Shown here in pieces: positions 1 to 9,299 of a stretch of DNA of 64,000 nucleotides. The stretch comes from an uncultured Paracoccus sp. (lineage in GTDB: Bacteria; Pseudomonadota; Alphaproteobacteria; Rhodobacterales; Rhodobacteraceae), in contig CAKTBJ010000007.1 of NCBI GenBank assembly GCA_934533075.1, positions 21,201-85,200 of the forward strand, in the 5' to 3' direction. Below the pieces are notes generated by a model. It made no database searches and was not told the origin of the DNA. It was given only the letters and a program-made list of their open reading frames with translations. A program made the translations under genes and the position numbers. Position 1 is the first letter of the stretch. Each line of letters opens with the position of its first letter.

Positions 1-1085
1 GCCATCGCGTCGATGCGGTCGGATTCCTTGACCCGCAATTCGCCGATGCCCAGCATCTCGACCGGCCCGTCGGCATAGGCCGCCAAAGCCGCCAGCATCG
101 GAAACTCGTCGATCATCGAGGAGGCCATCGCCGCCGGCACCGTCACCCCGCGCAAAGGCCCGTGGCGCACGGTCAGGTCGGCCACCGGCTCGCCGCCTTC
201 CTCGCGCGCGTTCGACCAGTCCAGCGGCGCGCCCATCATCTCCAGCACCCGGAAGAACCCGTCGCGGGTCGGGTTGCGCGAGATGCCGGGCAAATGCAGC
301 ACCGACCCCGGCACCACCAGGGCCGCCGCCACCGGGAACGCCGCCGAGGACGGATCGCGCGGCACCGACACGTCGCAGGGCCGCAGTTCCGGCCGCCCGG
401 TCAGGGTGATGACGCGCCCTTCCGGCCCGTCCTCGATGCGCAGATCGGCGCCGAAGCCGCGCAGCATGCGTTCGGTATGGTCGCGCACCGGCTCCGGCTC
501 GACCACCACGGTCTCGCCCGGCGCGTTCAGCCCGGCCAGCAGCACCGCCGACTTGACCTGTGCCGAGGGCACCGGCAGCAGATAGCGCACCGGCAGCGGC
601 TCGGCGGCGCCGGTCAGGGTGATCGGCAGCCGCCCGCCCTCGCGCGCCACCACCTGCGCGCCGAACAGCGACAGCGGCCCGGTCACCCGGCCCATCGGGC
701 GGCCGCACAGGCTGGCATCGCCGGTAAAGGTGGCGGTGATCGGCGTCGTCGCCATCGCGCCCATGATCAGCCGCACCCCGGTGCCGGAATTGCCGCAATC
801 GATCACCCCGGCAGGCTCGGCAAACCCGCCGACGCCGACGCCATCGACCACCCATTCGCCCTCGCCCAGCCGCTCCACCTGCGCGCCGAAGGCACGCATG
901 GCGGCGGCCGTGTCCAGCACGTCCTGCCCCTCCAGCAGCCCGGTGATATGGCTGCGCCCCACGGTCAGCGCCGACAGGATCAGCGCCCGGTGGCTGATCG
1001 ACTTGTCGCCCGGCAGGCGCACGGTGCCGGACAGCGCGGGGCTTTTCGCGGCGCGGATCGGCACGGGCTGGTCAGGACGCGTCAT
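1..1085 (-). CDS. aroA: 3-phosphoshikimate 1-carboxyvinyltransferase (EPSP synthase), C-terminus beyond left edge
   Basis: Transfers enolpyruvate from PEP to shikimate 3-phosphate in the cytoplasmic shikimate pathway. The reading frame starts at an ATG at 1085 and is open to the left edge, giving about 361 codons; the last 80-90 residues of a normal ~445 aa enzyme lie outside. Visible motifs are [13 protein letters not shown] (residues 25-37), the PEP-binding segment [11 protein letters not shown] (96-106) and DEFPMLAAL near residue 330. The LLEGQDV and [13 protein letters not shown] stretches resemble class II EPSP synthases, but the glycine in NSGTG is kept where the glyphosate-insensitive CP4 enzyme has alanine; that comparison is from memory. 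trmB lies 16 nt downstream of... its start on the same strand, i.e. trmB ends just upstream of this gene, so the two may be co-transcribed. Confidence 0.95.
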   Translation of the reverse strand, partial: MTRPDQPVPIRAAKSPALSGTVRLPGDKSISHRALILSALTVGRSHITGLLEGQDVLDTAAAMRAFGAQVERLGEGEWVVDGVGVGGFAEPAGVIDCGNSGTGVRLIMGAMATTPITATFTGDASLCGRPMGRVTGPLSLFGAQVVAREGGRLPITLTGAAEPLPVRYLLPVPSAQVKSAVLLAGLNAPGETVVVEPEPVRDHTERMLRGFGADLRIEDGPEGRVITLTGRPELRPCDVSVPRDPSSAAFPVAAALVVPGSVLHLPGISRNPTRDGFFRVLEMMGAPLDWSNAREEGGEPVADLTVRHGPLRGVTVPAAMASSMIDEFPMLAALAAYADGPVEMLGIGELRVKESDRIDAM

Positions 1086-1101
1086 GGCAAACCTCCTCGC
1101 C

Positions 1102-1794
1102 TCAGCGGCGGAATGTGACGTAATGCGGCACGCGCCCCTCGCGCAGCGCCTTCTGCTCGTAGCGGGTCGAAGGCCAGTCCGCCCAAGGCGCGGCCCCCTG
1201 ATCCACCAGCGTGAAGCCGGCGGCGGGCACCTCCTCCAGCGTCTGGCGGACGTAATCGGGGATGTCGGTGGCCACCCGGAACTCGGCGCCGGGGCGCAAG
1301 GCGCGGTAAAGCGGCGCCAGATGCTCCGGCGTGACGAAGCGGCGGCGGTGGTGGCGGGCCTTGGGCCAGGGGTCGGGATAGTTGAGAAAGGCGCGCGAGA
1401 CCGACGCCTCCGGCAGCACATCCATCACGTCGCGCATGTCGCCGGGATGGATGGCAAGGTTGGTCACGCCGGCGGCGCGGATCTTGCCCAGCAGCATGGC
1501 GACGCCGTTGATGAACGGCTCGGCCCCGATCAGGGCGATATCGGGATAGCGCGCGGCCATCGCCACCATATGCTCGCCGCCGCCGAAACCGATTTCCAGC
1601 CAGATTTCGCGCGCCTGCGGGAAGATCGCGGCGAGGTCCAGCGGCGCCCGCGCCGGATTCTCCGCCCAATCCACACCGGGCAAGCGCAGGGCGGCAAGGT
1701 CGCCGTCCAGATAGCCGCGCTGGCTGGGGCGCAGGGTCTTGCCGTGGCGGCGGCCATAGAAGTTGCGGGGCGGGCGGGTCGGCATGTCACTCAT
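1102..1794 (-). CDS. trmB: tRNA (guanine-N7-)-methyltransferase
   Basis: Methylates N7 of guanine 46 in the tRNA variable loop using S-adenosylmethionine. I chose the ATG at 1794 (230 aa, starting [16 protein letters not shown]) because upstream codons in the open frame are low-complexity and include a repeat element. The SAM-binding glycine motif EIGFGGGEH is at residues 67-75 and the family signature [12 protein letters not shown] at 138-149. The length is normal. The stop is 16 nt before the aroA start on the same strand, so trmB is the upstream gene of a likely pair. No oddities seen in the coding sequence. Confidence 0.95.
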   Translation of the reverse strand: MSDMPTRPPRNFYGRRHGKTLRPSQRGYLDGDLAALRLPGVDWAENPARAPLDLAAIFPQAREIWLEIGFGGGEHMVAMAARYPDIALIGAEPFINGVAMLLGKIRAAGVTNLAIHPGDMRDVMDVLPEASVSRAFLNYPDPWPKARHHRRRFVTPEHLAPLYRALRPGAEFRVATDIPDYVRQTLEEVPAAGFTLVDQGAAPWADWPSTRYEQKALREGRVPHYVTFRR

Positions 1795-2190
1795 GCCGCC
1801 GCCATGCCGCGCGCGGCGCCGCAGGTCAAGAGAGGCAGCGGCGGATGAGGGCGACTTATCCACGCCCGGAGACCCCCAGGAGTCGGAGGGGGTGGGTAAG
1901 TCGGGGCGCCGCCGTTGCGCGCGATGCGGCGTGGCCAAGCGGGCGTTCCCCCGGCCCACCGGCCCTTCGGGCCGCCCTGCGGGTAGCCAGTGGGCCGGGA
2001 CCGGACCGAAACCCCCGAAACCCCGCAAGCGGGGACCCCTCGGGGGGCCCTCGGTCCTACGCCTTCGGGCGTGGGTGCAGGAGGCCGGTTCTTTTGCCGG
2101 GGATGAAGAAAAAGGATTGACGGATCGTCGCGACGCGCAAGCGGGGCTGTGCAAGGCAAGTTCTTCGGCAGGGGATGACGCGAAGCAAGG
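1795..2190. other. gene-free region between the GNAT gene and trmB
   Basis: These 396 nt hold no credible gene. They contain one full copy of the dispersed hairpin repeat (1853-1902), a GC-rich stretch with short palindromes around 1960-2060, and the presumed 5' region of trmB. Long open frames on both strands here are low-complexity (Pro/Gly/Arg/Ala) and cross the repeat. Confidence 0.6.
1853..1902 (+). repeat. dispersed hairpin repeat, copy A
   Basis: A 50-nt element whose ends GACTTATCCAC and GTGGGTAAGTC can form an 11-bp stem with one U-G wobble when read as RNA on the plus strand. The interior (GGAGACCCCCAGGAGTCGGA) is nearly identical in copies B (30269-30318), C (48747-48796, inverted) and D (54900-54951, inverted). 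Confidence 0.85.
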
Positions 2191-2688
2191 CTATGGCCAG
2201 AGGAAGCCGGCCTGCTGATAGCAGATGCCGCCCAGCCGGATGTCGGGTGCCTCGACCTCGATGCCGCCACGCGCGCGATAGAAGGCACGGTTGGGGTTGA
2301 GGGAAAGGGTCGTGAGATAGAGGCCGGAGGACCGCGCTTCGGCCCTCGCCGCCTCGAAAAGGCGGCTGCCGATACCCCGGCGCTCGAAGCCCGGTTCAAG
2401 ATACAGCGCATGGACCTCACCGCGCGGCGCATGCCGGGGGTCACGGCACGGGCCGGTGGACGCGAAGCCGATCACGCGCTCATCCTCGACGGCAACGCGA
2501 TAATGCACGCCCGCGCGGGCGAAGATGCGTTCGTGGCGCTGTTGCTGCGCCGCGGGCGTCAGCGAGGACAGGAAGGCATCGGGCAGCAGGCCGGCGAAGG
2601 TGTGGCGCCAGGATCGGGCCGTGATGCCGCCGATGACCGACAGATCGCCAGCAGAAGCCGGCCGCAGGGTGATCGTATTTCCGGGCAT
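2191..2688 (-). CDS. GNAT family N-acetyltransferase
   Basis: Predicted cytoplasmic acetyl-CoA-dependent N-acetyltransferase of unknown substrate, 165 aa from the ATG at 2688 (MPGNTITLRPASAGDL). The acetyl-CoA-binding motif A is clear: YLEPGFERRGIGSRLFEAA at residues 96-114, and an NxxFYRARGG motif near the C-terminus matches motif B. The open frame extends upstream to 2988 but that part is low-complexity and lacks the fold's first strand, so I start at the conserved TITLRPA strand. The neighbour on the left is trmB after a repeat-bearing gap; no operon partner is evident. Ribosomal or small-molecule acetylation cannot be distinguished. Confidence 0.85.
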   Translation of the reverse strand: MPGNTITLRPASAGDLSVIGGITARSWRHTFAGLLPDAFLSSLTPAAQQQRHERIFARAGVHYRVAVEDERVIGFASTGPCRDPRHAPRGEVHALYLEPGFERRGIGSRLFEAARAEARSSGLYLTTLSLNPNRAFYRARGGIEVEAPDIRLGGICYQQAGFLWP

Positions 2689-3037
2689 GCCGTATTCAAC
2701 CGCAAATGCCCGCACGGGACAAGCCTCCTCGCTTGCTCGGGCAGGGGTTCGTCCGTTTGAGCGCGATGCTTCGCGCCGTATCCCTGGCGTGCAGCGGCAT
2801 GCAGGGGGCGGGGTTTCCGGTAATCCACCGGCCTTTCCAGTCCTGCGGTCGGCGCTCCGCTCTCGCAGCCCATCGGCAACCGGATTTCGGGAACGCTTCC
2901 GTCCTGACGGTCGATCGCGCAATGTCGCGTCCCGAACCCAAGCCCGCGCAGGACAAGCCCCCCACGGCAGGCGATGCGGGGGCGGCAAGCCCCCGGCGCC
3001 CGGCCCGCCCTCGACGGGCGGGGCGGGCGCAACCTTA
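2689..3037. other. gene-free region between rnj and the GNAT gene
   Basis: These 349 nt have no credible gene. A GC-rich hairpin just past the rnj stop (3004-3022) may terminate the long nuo-birA-coaX-rnj transcript. The rest should hold the GNAT promoter, but I see no clear -35/-10 pair. Confidence 0.5.
3004..3022 (-). terminator. possible terminator hairpin after rnj
   Basis: Inverted arms CCCGCCC (3004-3010) and GGGCGGG (3016-3022) with a 5-nt loop lie 15-34 nt past the rnj stop. There is no T-run, so factor-independent termination is uncertain. Confidence 0.4.
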
Positions 3038-4714
3038 TTACTCGGCAGCCAGGCGCGAGATCACCACCGTGACCTCGGGCTTCTTGCCGATTTCCTCCAT
3101 CGTCACCTGCCGGGTGATGCGGCGCACCGCCTCGTCCAGCTTTTCGTCATTGCCCGCCGTGCGCGGATCGACGCGGTCGAGGAAGTCCGCCAGTTCCTTC
3201 TCGATCTGCTCGGCCAGGGGCGCGCGGGCGCGGCCCTTCTCCGGCAGACCCATCAGTTCCACCCAGGCGTCGGGCAAGGGCTGGTCGTCCTCGTCGATAA
3301 TGATCGACACCATCGCATGCCCGTTCAGCGCCATGCGGATGCGGTCGCGCACCACCCCGTCCATCGCCCCGATCAGCACGGTGCCGTCCAGATAGACCCG
3401 CCCGGTATCGACATGCTCGACCACCTTCGGCGCCTTGCCGGTCAGGTCCACCATCATGCCGTTGGTCACGATGGCCGAAGCGATCCCCTTCGCCGCACCC
3501 AGCCGGGCATGCGCGCGCAGGTGCATGTGCTCGCCATGCATCGGCACCAGCATCTGCGGCTTCAGCAGGTCGTGCACCGCCTCCAGGTCCGGGCGGTTGG
3601 CGTGGCCGGAGACATGATAGAAACCGTCATCGGCGTCGAACACCTCGACGCCCTTCTCCGACAGCATGTTGCGGATGCGGATGATCGGACGCTCGTTGCC
3701 CGGAATGGTGCGGGAGGAGAACAGGAAGCTGTCGCCCTCCTTCAGCTCCAGCCCCAGATAGCGGCCGCGGGCAAGCTGCGCGGTGGCGGCCCGGCGCTCG
3801 CCCTGGCTGCCGGTGACGATCAGCAGCACCTCGCCGCGCGGCAGGGACGCGGCTTCCTCCGGCCCGATCGTGTCGGGGAAATCGCCCAGCACGCCGGTTT
3901 CGCGCGCGGCCTGGGTCATCTTGCGCATGGCGCGGCCCAGCAGGCAGACCTTGCGGCCGGCGGCCACGCCGGCATCGGCCAGCGTCTTCAGCCGCGCCAC
4001 GTTGGAGGCGAAGGTGGTCGCCACCACCATCCGGTCCTGCGCCGCCACGAATTCGCGCAAAGGCTCGGCCAGCATGGCCTCGGACCGGCCGGGATGCAGC
4101 GAGAACACGTTCGTCGAATCGCACATCAGCGCCCGCACGGGGGTCTCGCTGGCGATCTCGTGCCACAGGGCCGCATCGAAGGCCTCGCCCACGACCGGGG
4201 TGCCATCCAGCTTGAAATCGCCCGAATGCACCACCCGGCCCGCCGGCGTGTCGATCACCAGAGCGGCGCTTTCCGGGATCGAGTGGCTGACCGGCACGAA
4301 CTGCACCGAGAACGGCCCGGCCTCGACCCGATCCGGTCGCGCCGAGACGATGCGCAGCGCATCGACCGGCTGCCCGGTCTCTTCCAGCTTCATCTTCGCC
4401 AGCGCGCCGGTAAAGCGGCGGCAATAGACCGGCGCCTTCAGCCGGCCCCACAAAAGCCCCAGCGCCCCCACATGGTCCTCGTGGCCGTGGGTGATGAAGA
4501 TCGCCTCCAGCCGGTCGCGGTTCGCCTCCAGCCAGGCGACATCCGCCATGATCAGGTCGATGCCGGGCGAGCCGTCCATGTCGCCGAAAGTCACGCCCAG
4601 ATCGACCAGAATCAACCTTTCGCGGCCCGCAGGCCCGTAACCATAGACATAGGCGTTCATCCCGATCTCACCCGCGCCGCCCAGCGGCATGTAGATGAGG
4701 CGGTTCTCAGACAT
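3038..4714 (-). CDS. rnj: ribonuclease J
   Basis: Metallo-beta-lactamase/beta-CASP ribonuclease that processes and degrades RNA with endo- and 5'-exonuclease activity; many alphaproteobacteria have one. It has 558 aa, a normal length. The zinc site HGHEDH is at residues 76-81, followed by a histidine in VPVSHSIPE and an aspartate in HSGDFKLDG, as expected for the fold. The beta-CASP region follows, with TGSQGE and the SGHANRPDL motif near residue 370, and a C-terminal RNase J domain ends the protein. The start overlaps the end of coaX by 8 nt, so it is translationally linked to coaX-birA-nuoN and is the last gene of the nuo run. Confidence 0.95.
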   Translation of the reverse strand: MSENRLIYMPLGGAGEIGMNAYVYGYGPAGRERLILVDLGVTFGDMDGSPGIDLIMADVAWLEANRDRLEAIFITHGHEDHVGALGLLWGRLKAPVYCRRFTGALAKMKLEETGQPVDALRIVSARPDRVEAGPFSVQFVPVSHSIPESAALVIDTPAGRVVHSGDFKLDGTPVVGEAFDAALWHEIASETPVRALMCDSTNVFSLHPGRSEAMLAEPLREFVAAQDRMVVATTFASNVARLKTLADAGVAAGRKVCLLGRAMRKMTQAARETGVLGDFPDTIGPEEAASLPRGEVLLIVTGSQGERRAATAQLARGRYLGLELKEGDSFLFSSRTIPGNERPIIRIRNMLSEKGVEVFDADDGFYHVSGHANRPDLEAVHDLLKPQMLVPMHGEHMHLRAHARLGAAKGIASAIVTNGMMVDLTGKAPKVVEHVDTGRVYLDGTVLIGAMDGVVRDRIRMALNGHAMVSIIIDEDDQPLPDAWVELMGLPEKGRARAPLAEQIEKELADFLDRVDPRTAGNDEKLDEAVRRITRQVTMEEIGKKPEVTVVISRLAAE

Positions 4715-5486
4715 TCCCGATCTCCTTGTTGTAATCGTGGATCAGCCGCAGCCCGTGGATGGTCAGATCGCTCTCGATCGCATCGAACAGGTCGAAGCCC
4801 TGATGGAAAAGAGGGGCCAGCCCCCCGGTCGCGACGACTTTCATCGGGCGGTCGCGTTCGGCCCTTATGCGTTTGATGATGCCCTCGATCAGGCCGATAT
4901 AGCCCCAGAACACCCCGGATTGAATGCAGGCAACCGTATTCGTGCCGATGGCGCGCTCGGGCATGGTCACATCGACATGCGGCAGGGCGGCGGCGGCCAT
5001 GTGCAGCGCCTCCAGCGACAGGTTGACGCCGGGCGAGATCACCCCGCCGACATAGGCGCCGTCATGGTCCACCACGTCGAAATTGGTGGCGGTGCCGAAA
5101 TCCACCACCACCACGTCGCCGCCGTGGCGGTCGAACGCCCCCACCGCATTGGCCAGCCGGTCCGAGCCGACGCCGACGCCCGGATCGACGCGCGGGGCCA
5201 CCGGCAGGGCGCAATCCGGCTTGCCCACCACCAGCGGGCGGGTGTCGAAATAGCGGTTGCACAGCACCCGCAGGTTGAACAGCACCCGCGGCGCCGTGGT
5301 CGAGATCACGCATTCGCGAATCCGCATCGGGATGCCCTTCAGCGTCATCAGCGAGGACAGCCAGACGAAATACTCGTCCGCCGTGCGGCGGTGGTCGGTC
5401 GAGATGCGCCACTCGGCCAGCCAGCCGCTGCCGTCCCACAGCGAAAAGACCGAATTGGTGTTGCCGGTGTCGATGCAGAGCAGCAT
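4707..5486 (-). CDS. coaX: type III pantothenate kinase
   Basis: Phosphorylates pantothenate, the first step of coenzyme A synthesis. It has 259 aa. The N-terminal phosphate motif is MLLCIDTGNTNSVFSLWDG, the DFGTATNFD motif occurs near residue 130, and GGVISPGVNLSLEAL follows; these are the ASKHA-fold motifs of CoaX. The start lies 10 nt after the birA stop and the end overlaps rnj by 8 nt, so birA, coaX and rnj look co-transcribed with the end of the nuo cluster. birA-coaX-rnj is a conserved trio downstream of nuoN in Rhodobacteraceae (general knowledge). Confidence 0.95.
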   Translation of the reverse strand: MLLCIDTGNTNSVFSLWDGSGWLAEWRISTDHRRTADEYFVWLSSLMTLKGIPMRIRECVISTTAPRVLFNLRVLCNRYFDTRPLVVGKPDCALPVAPRVDPGVGVGSDRLANAVGAFDRHGGDVVVVDFGTATNFDVVDHDGAYVGGVISPGVNLSLEALHMAAAALPHVDVTMPERAIGTNTVACIQSGVFWGYIGLIEGIIKRIRAERDRPMKVVATGGLAPLFHQGFDLFDAIESDLTIHGLRLIHDYNKEIGNV

Positions 5487-5496
5487 GGGCTGGCCC

Positions 5497-6264
5497 TCAG
5501 AAATGGATGTCGGCGGCGGGGATGGCCTTGCGCCCCGCCTCGGTGGTCAGGATCAGCGCGCCCTCGGCGTCGATGCCGTCGAAGCGGCCTTCGATGGTCA
5601 GGCGCGGGGTGCGCGCGGTGATGATCTGCCCCAGCCGCGCCGCGCGGGCCAGCCAGGCCGCGCGCACCGGCGCGAAGCCTTCGGCCGCCAGCCGCGCCTG
5701 CCAATGCGCGAAGGCCGGCGCTAGGCGGTCGAGGAAGGCTTCCGCCGCGGGCGCCTCGCCCAGCACGTCGCGCAGGGCGACGGGGCGGACGGCGCCCGGC
5801 TCGACCGCCTCGGGAGGGGGCGCGGCGGCGAGGTTCACGCCCATGCCCACCGCCAGCGCCGAAATCCGCCCGCCGCCGGAATGGCTTTCCAGCAGGATGC
5901 CGCTGATCTTGCCGCCGTTCAGCAGCACGTCGTTGGGCCATTTGATCGCCACCTGCGCCAGCGGCCCGACCAGCCCGGCCAGCACGTCATGCAGCGCCAG
6001 CGCGGCCACGAAGCCCAGCTTCGCCGCATCGGCGGGCGCGCCGCCATCCGGCAGCGCGAGGCTGGCATAGAAGTTGCCCAGGGGGCTTTCCCAGCCGCGC
6101 CCGCGCCGGCCCCGGCCCGCCTCCTGCCGGCGCGCGAGAATCCAGACCGGCCCGGCAAGGCCCGGCGCGCGGCGCAGGGCCTCGGCATTGGTGCTGTCGA
6201 TGCTGTCGAGGATGACCCGGCCGACGCCCTCGGGCCAGCCGGGTGCGGTTGGCAAGTCAGTCAA
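5497..6264 (-). CDS. birA: biotin--[acetyl-CoA-carboxylase] ligase
   Basis: Activates biotin with ATP and attaches it to the biotin carboxyl carrier protein. It has 255 aa and begins directly with the catalytic domain, so it lacks the N-terminal helix-turn-helix of E. coli BirA and is probably not a repressor. The ligase signature GRGRRGRGW is at residues 50-58 and [20 protein letters not shown] follows near 108-127; a short C-terminal SH3-like domain ends the protein. The start overlaps the nuoN end by 8 nt. A birA homologue was the last open frame reported in the P. denitrificans NADH dehydrogenase cluster (recalled). Confidence 0.95.
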   Translation of the reverse strand: MTDLPTAPGWPEGVGRVILDSIDSTNAEALRRAPGLAGPVWILARRQEAGRGRRGRGWESPLGNFYASLALPDGGAPADAAKLGFVAALALHDVLAGLVGPLAQVAIKWPNDVLLNGGKISGILLESHSGGGRISALAVGMGVNLAAAPPPEAVEPGAVRPVALRDVLGEAPAAEAFLDRLAPAFAHWQARLAAEGFAPVRAAWLARAARLGQIITARTPRLTIEGRFDGIDAEGALILTTEAGRKAIPAADIHF

Positions 6265-7732
6265 GCGAGGCCGTCGCAGTCACGCCCGGCACATGCGCCC
6301 AGAGCGATTCCGCGGCCCTGCCCGCCGCGTCGTCCATGCCCAGCACCGACACCGCGCCGGCGGTCAGCAGCACCGCCGTGCCGAACAGCATCACCGCCGC
6401 CGTGGGCGACAGGCGCACCTGCGCGGCTTCGGTCTCGGCCCCGAAATACATGTAATAGACGATGCGCAGATAATAGAAGCAGCCGATCACGAAGGAGATC
6501 ATGCCCAGCACCGCCAGCCAGACCATCCCCGCCTCCAGCACCGCCATCAGCACCGCCAGCTTGGCGAAGAAGCCCAGGAAGGGCGGCACGCCCGCCAGGC
6601 TGAACAGCAGCACCATCAGCGCCAGCGCCTTCAGCGGCTCGGCCCGCGCGAACTGGTTCAGGCTGGCCATGTCGGTGATCGGCTGGCCGTCGCGCTCCAT
6701 CGCCATGACGAAGGCGAAGACGCCCACGTTCATCAGCGCATAGATGGTCATGTAGAACAGCATCGACTGGACGCCGGCCACGGTGCCCGCCGCCATGCCC
6801 AGCAGCGCAAAGCCCATGTGGGCGATGGCGGAATAGGCCATCAGCCGCTTGAAGTCGCGCTGCCCGATGCCGCCGATGGCACCGAGGAACATCGAGATGA
6901 TCGCCAGCGCCGCGAGAATCTGGCCCCAGTCGCCGGGCACGGTGCCGAAGGCGCCGACCAGCAGCCGCGCCAGCAGCGCCATCGCCGCGACCTTGGGCGC
7001 GGTGGCGAAGAAGGCCGTCACCGGGGTGGGGGCGCCCTCGTAGACATCCGGGGTCCACATGTGGAAGGGCGCCGCGCTGACCTTGAACGCCAGCCCCACC
7101 ATCAGGAACACCATGCCGAACAGCAGCCCGACCGAGACCGAGCCTTCCGAGACCGTCGTGATGATGCCGGCGAAGGTCATCGTCCCGGCAAAGCCGTAGA
7201 CCAGCGCCGCGCCGTAAAGCAGCAGGCCCGAGCTGAGCGCGCCGAGGACGAAATATTTCAGCCCGGCCTCCGCGCTGCGGCGGCTGTCGCGGCGCATCGA
7301 GGCCATGACGTAGAGCGACAGCGAATGCAGCTCCAGCCCCATATACAGCATGATGAGGTCGCCGGCCGAGACCATCAGCATCATGCCGATGGTGGTCAGC
7401 ACCACCAGCACCGGATATTCGAAGGCCAGGAAGCCGCGCCGCTGCATGTAGTCGGCGCTGGTCGCCAGCACGGCGGCCGAGGTCAGCAGCACCACCACCT
7501 TGACGAAGCGCGCATAGAAGTCATCGACGAAGCTGCCGCCCAGCACCTGCGCCGGCGCCACGTCGCGCAGCCCCACATAGGCCGCCGTCGCCACCAGCGC
7601 CGCCACGCAGACCCACAGCAGCGGGCGTGCGGCGTCGTCCTTGCCGAAGAAGGCGCCCCCCAGCAGGGCCAGCAGCGCGAACGCCGCAAGGCCGAACTCG
7701 GGCAGGATGGTGGTAAAGTCCAGCAAAGTCAT
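6257..7732 (-). CDS. nuoN: NADH-quinone oxidoreductase subunit N
   Basis: Antiporter-like proton-pumping subunit of the complex I membrane arm. It has 491 aa with about 14 hydrophobic segments. The Proton_antipo_M family core is visible as [20 protein letters not shown] near residue 225 with the conserved lysines of the channel further on. It lies 12 nt after nuoM and overlaps birA by 8 nt. Bacterial NuoN, NuoM and NuoL are related by ancient duplication; this one is identified by position (last) and by the VYEGAPTPV variant of the motif. Confidence 0.97.
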   Translation of the reverse strand: MTLLDFTTILPEFGLAAFALLALLGGAFFGKDDAARPLLWVCVAALVATAAYVGLRDVAPAQVLGGSFVDDFYARFVKVVVLLTSAAVLATSADYMQRRGFLAFEYPVLVVLTTIGMMLMVSAGDLIMLYMGLELHSLSLYVMASMRRDSRRSAEAGLKYFVLGALSSGLLLYGAALVYGFAGTMTFAGIITTVSEGSVSVGLLFGMVFLMVGLAFKVSAAPFHMWTPDVYEGAPTPVTAFFATAPKVAAMALLARLLVGAFGTVPGDWGQILAALAIISMFLGAIGGIGQRDFKRLMAYSAIAHMGFALLGMAAGTVAGVQSMLFYMTIYALMNVGVFAFVMAMERDGQPITDMASLNQFARAEPLKALALMVLLFSLAGVPPFLGFFAKLAVLMAVLEAGMVWLAVLGMISFVIGCFYYLRIVYYMYFGAETEAAQVRLSPTAAVMLFGTAVLLTAGAVSVLGMDDAAGRAAESLWAHVPGVTATASLD

Positions 7733-7744
7733 GCCGCGCCCCTC

Positions 7745-9298
7745 TCAATGCTGCCCATCGACCGCCACGAAGGCGGAGGTGGAGGCCGGCGCGGTCTGGC
7801 CGGCGGTAACGTGTTCGCTCAGATCCCGCATGGCGGGGCCGGTGATGTCGGTGACAAGCCGCGGATACACACCCAGCAGCAGCGTCATCACCACCAGCGG
7901 CACGAACAGCAGCCGCTCGCGCCCGGTCATGTCGGTGATGGTCTTCAGCGCCTCGCGCAGCAGCGCCCCCACCACGACCTGCCGATACAGCCACAGCGCA
8001 TAGCAGGCCGACAGGATCACCCCGGAGGTCGCCACCAGCGCCACCCAGGTGTTCACCCGGAACGCCGCCAGCAGGGTCAGGAACTCGCCCACGAAGCCGG
8101 AGGTGCCGGGCAGGCCGACATTGGCCATCGTGAAGAACAGGAACACCAGCGCATAGGCCGGCATCCGGTTGACCAGCCCGCCATAGGCCGCGATCTCGCG
8201 CGTGTGGATGCGGTCGTAGATCACGCCGACCAGCAGGAACAGCGCGGCCGAGATGAAGCCGTGGCTGATCATCTGGAACATGGCGCCGTCCAGCCCGGTC
8301 TGGCTGAACGAGAACGTGCCCAGCGTGACGTAACCCATATGCGCGACCGAGGAATAGGCGATCAGCTTCTTCATGTCGGTCTGCACCAGCGCCACCAGCG
8401 AGGTGTAGACGATGGCGATGGCCGCCAGCCAGAACAGCACCGGCTGCATCAGCTCGGAGGCAAACGGGAACATCGGCAGGCTGAAGCGCAGCAGGCCATA
8501 GCCGCCCATCTTCAGCAGGATCGCCGCCAGCACGACCGAGCCGGCCGTCGGCGCCTCGACATGCGCATCCGGCAGCCAGGTATGCACCGGCCACATCGGC
8601 AGCTTGACCGCAAAGCTGGCCAGGAAGGCCAGGAACAGCAGCGTCTGCACCCCGCCCGGAATGGTCAGGCCCGCCACGCGGATCGGCTCATGCGGGAAGG
8701 CATGGGTCATCAGCGTCGGAATGTCGGTGGTGCCGGCCATGCGATACATCGCCACCATCGCCACCAGCAGCAGAACCGAGCCGAGGAAGGTATAGAGGAA
8801 GAACTTGAAGGTCGCATAGATGCGGTTCGGCCCGCCCCAGATGCCGATGATCAGGAACATCGGGATCAGCCCGGCCTCGAAGAACAGGTAGAACAGCACC
8901 AGGTCCAGCGCGGTGAACACGCCGATCATCAGCCCTTCCAGCACCAGGAAGGCGATCATGTATTCCTTGACGCGGTTCTCGACGCCCCAGGCGGCCAGGA
9001 TCGTCACCGGCATCAGGAAGGTGGTCAGCATGACCAGCAGGACCGAAATCCCGTCCACGCCCATCTTGTAGCGCAGGCCCAGCAGCCACTCGTAATCCTC
9101 GACGAACTGGAAGCCGCCCATCTGCGGATCGAAGCCGATCAGGACCGGCAGCGAGGCCGCGAAGGTCGCCAGCGACGCCACCAGCGCCAGCCAGCGGGCA
9201 TTGCGTTTGGCAGCCTCATCATCGCCGCGCAGCATGACCGCCAGGATCACCGCCGCGACGATGGGCAGGAAGGTGATGATCGAAAGCAGATTCGTCAT
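7745..9298 (-). CDS. nuoM: NADH-quinone oxidoreductase subunit M
   Basis: Antiporter-like proton-pumping subunit of complex I, 517 aa, about 14 transmembrane segments. Typical motifs are [20 protein letters not shown] near residue 135-154 (with the conserved glutamate) and [19 protein letters not shown] around 240. It sits between nuoL (1 nt gap to its stop) and nuoN (12 nt), so translation is tightly linked. No truncation or frameshift seen. Confidence 0.97.
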   Translation of the reverse strand: MTNLLSIITFLPIVAAVILAVMLRGDDEAAKRNARWLALVASLATFAASLPVLIGFDPQMGGFQFVEDYEWLLGLRYKMGVDGISVLLVMLTTFLMPVTILAAWGVENRVKEYMIAFLVLEGLMIGVFTALDLVLFYLFFEAGLIPMFLIIGIWGGPNRIYATFKFFLYTFLGSVLLLVAMVAMYRMAGTTDIPTLMTHAFPHEPIRVAGLTIPGGVQTLLFLAFLASFAVKLPMWPVHTWLPDAHVEAPTAGSVVLAAILLKMGGYGLLRFSLPMFPFASELMQPVLFWLAAIAIVYTSLVALVQTDMKKLIAYSSVAHMGYVTLGTFSFSQTGLDGAMFQMISHGFISAALFLLVGVIYDRIHTREIAAYGGLVNRMPAYALVFLFFTMANVGLPGTSGFVGEFLTLLAAFRVNTWVALVATSGVILSACYALWLYRQVVVGALLREALKTITDMTGRERLLFVPLVVMTLLLGVYPRLVTDITGPAMRDLSEHVTAGQTAPASTSAFVAVDGQH

Positions 9299-9299
9299 C

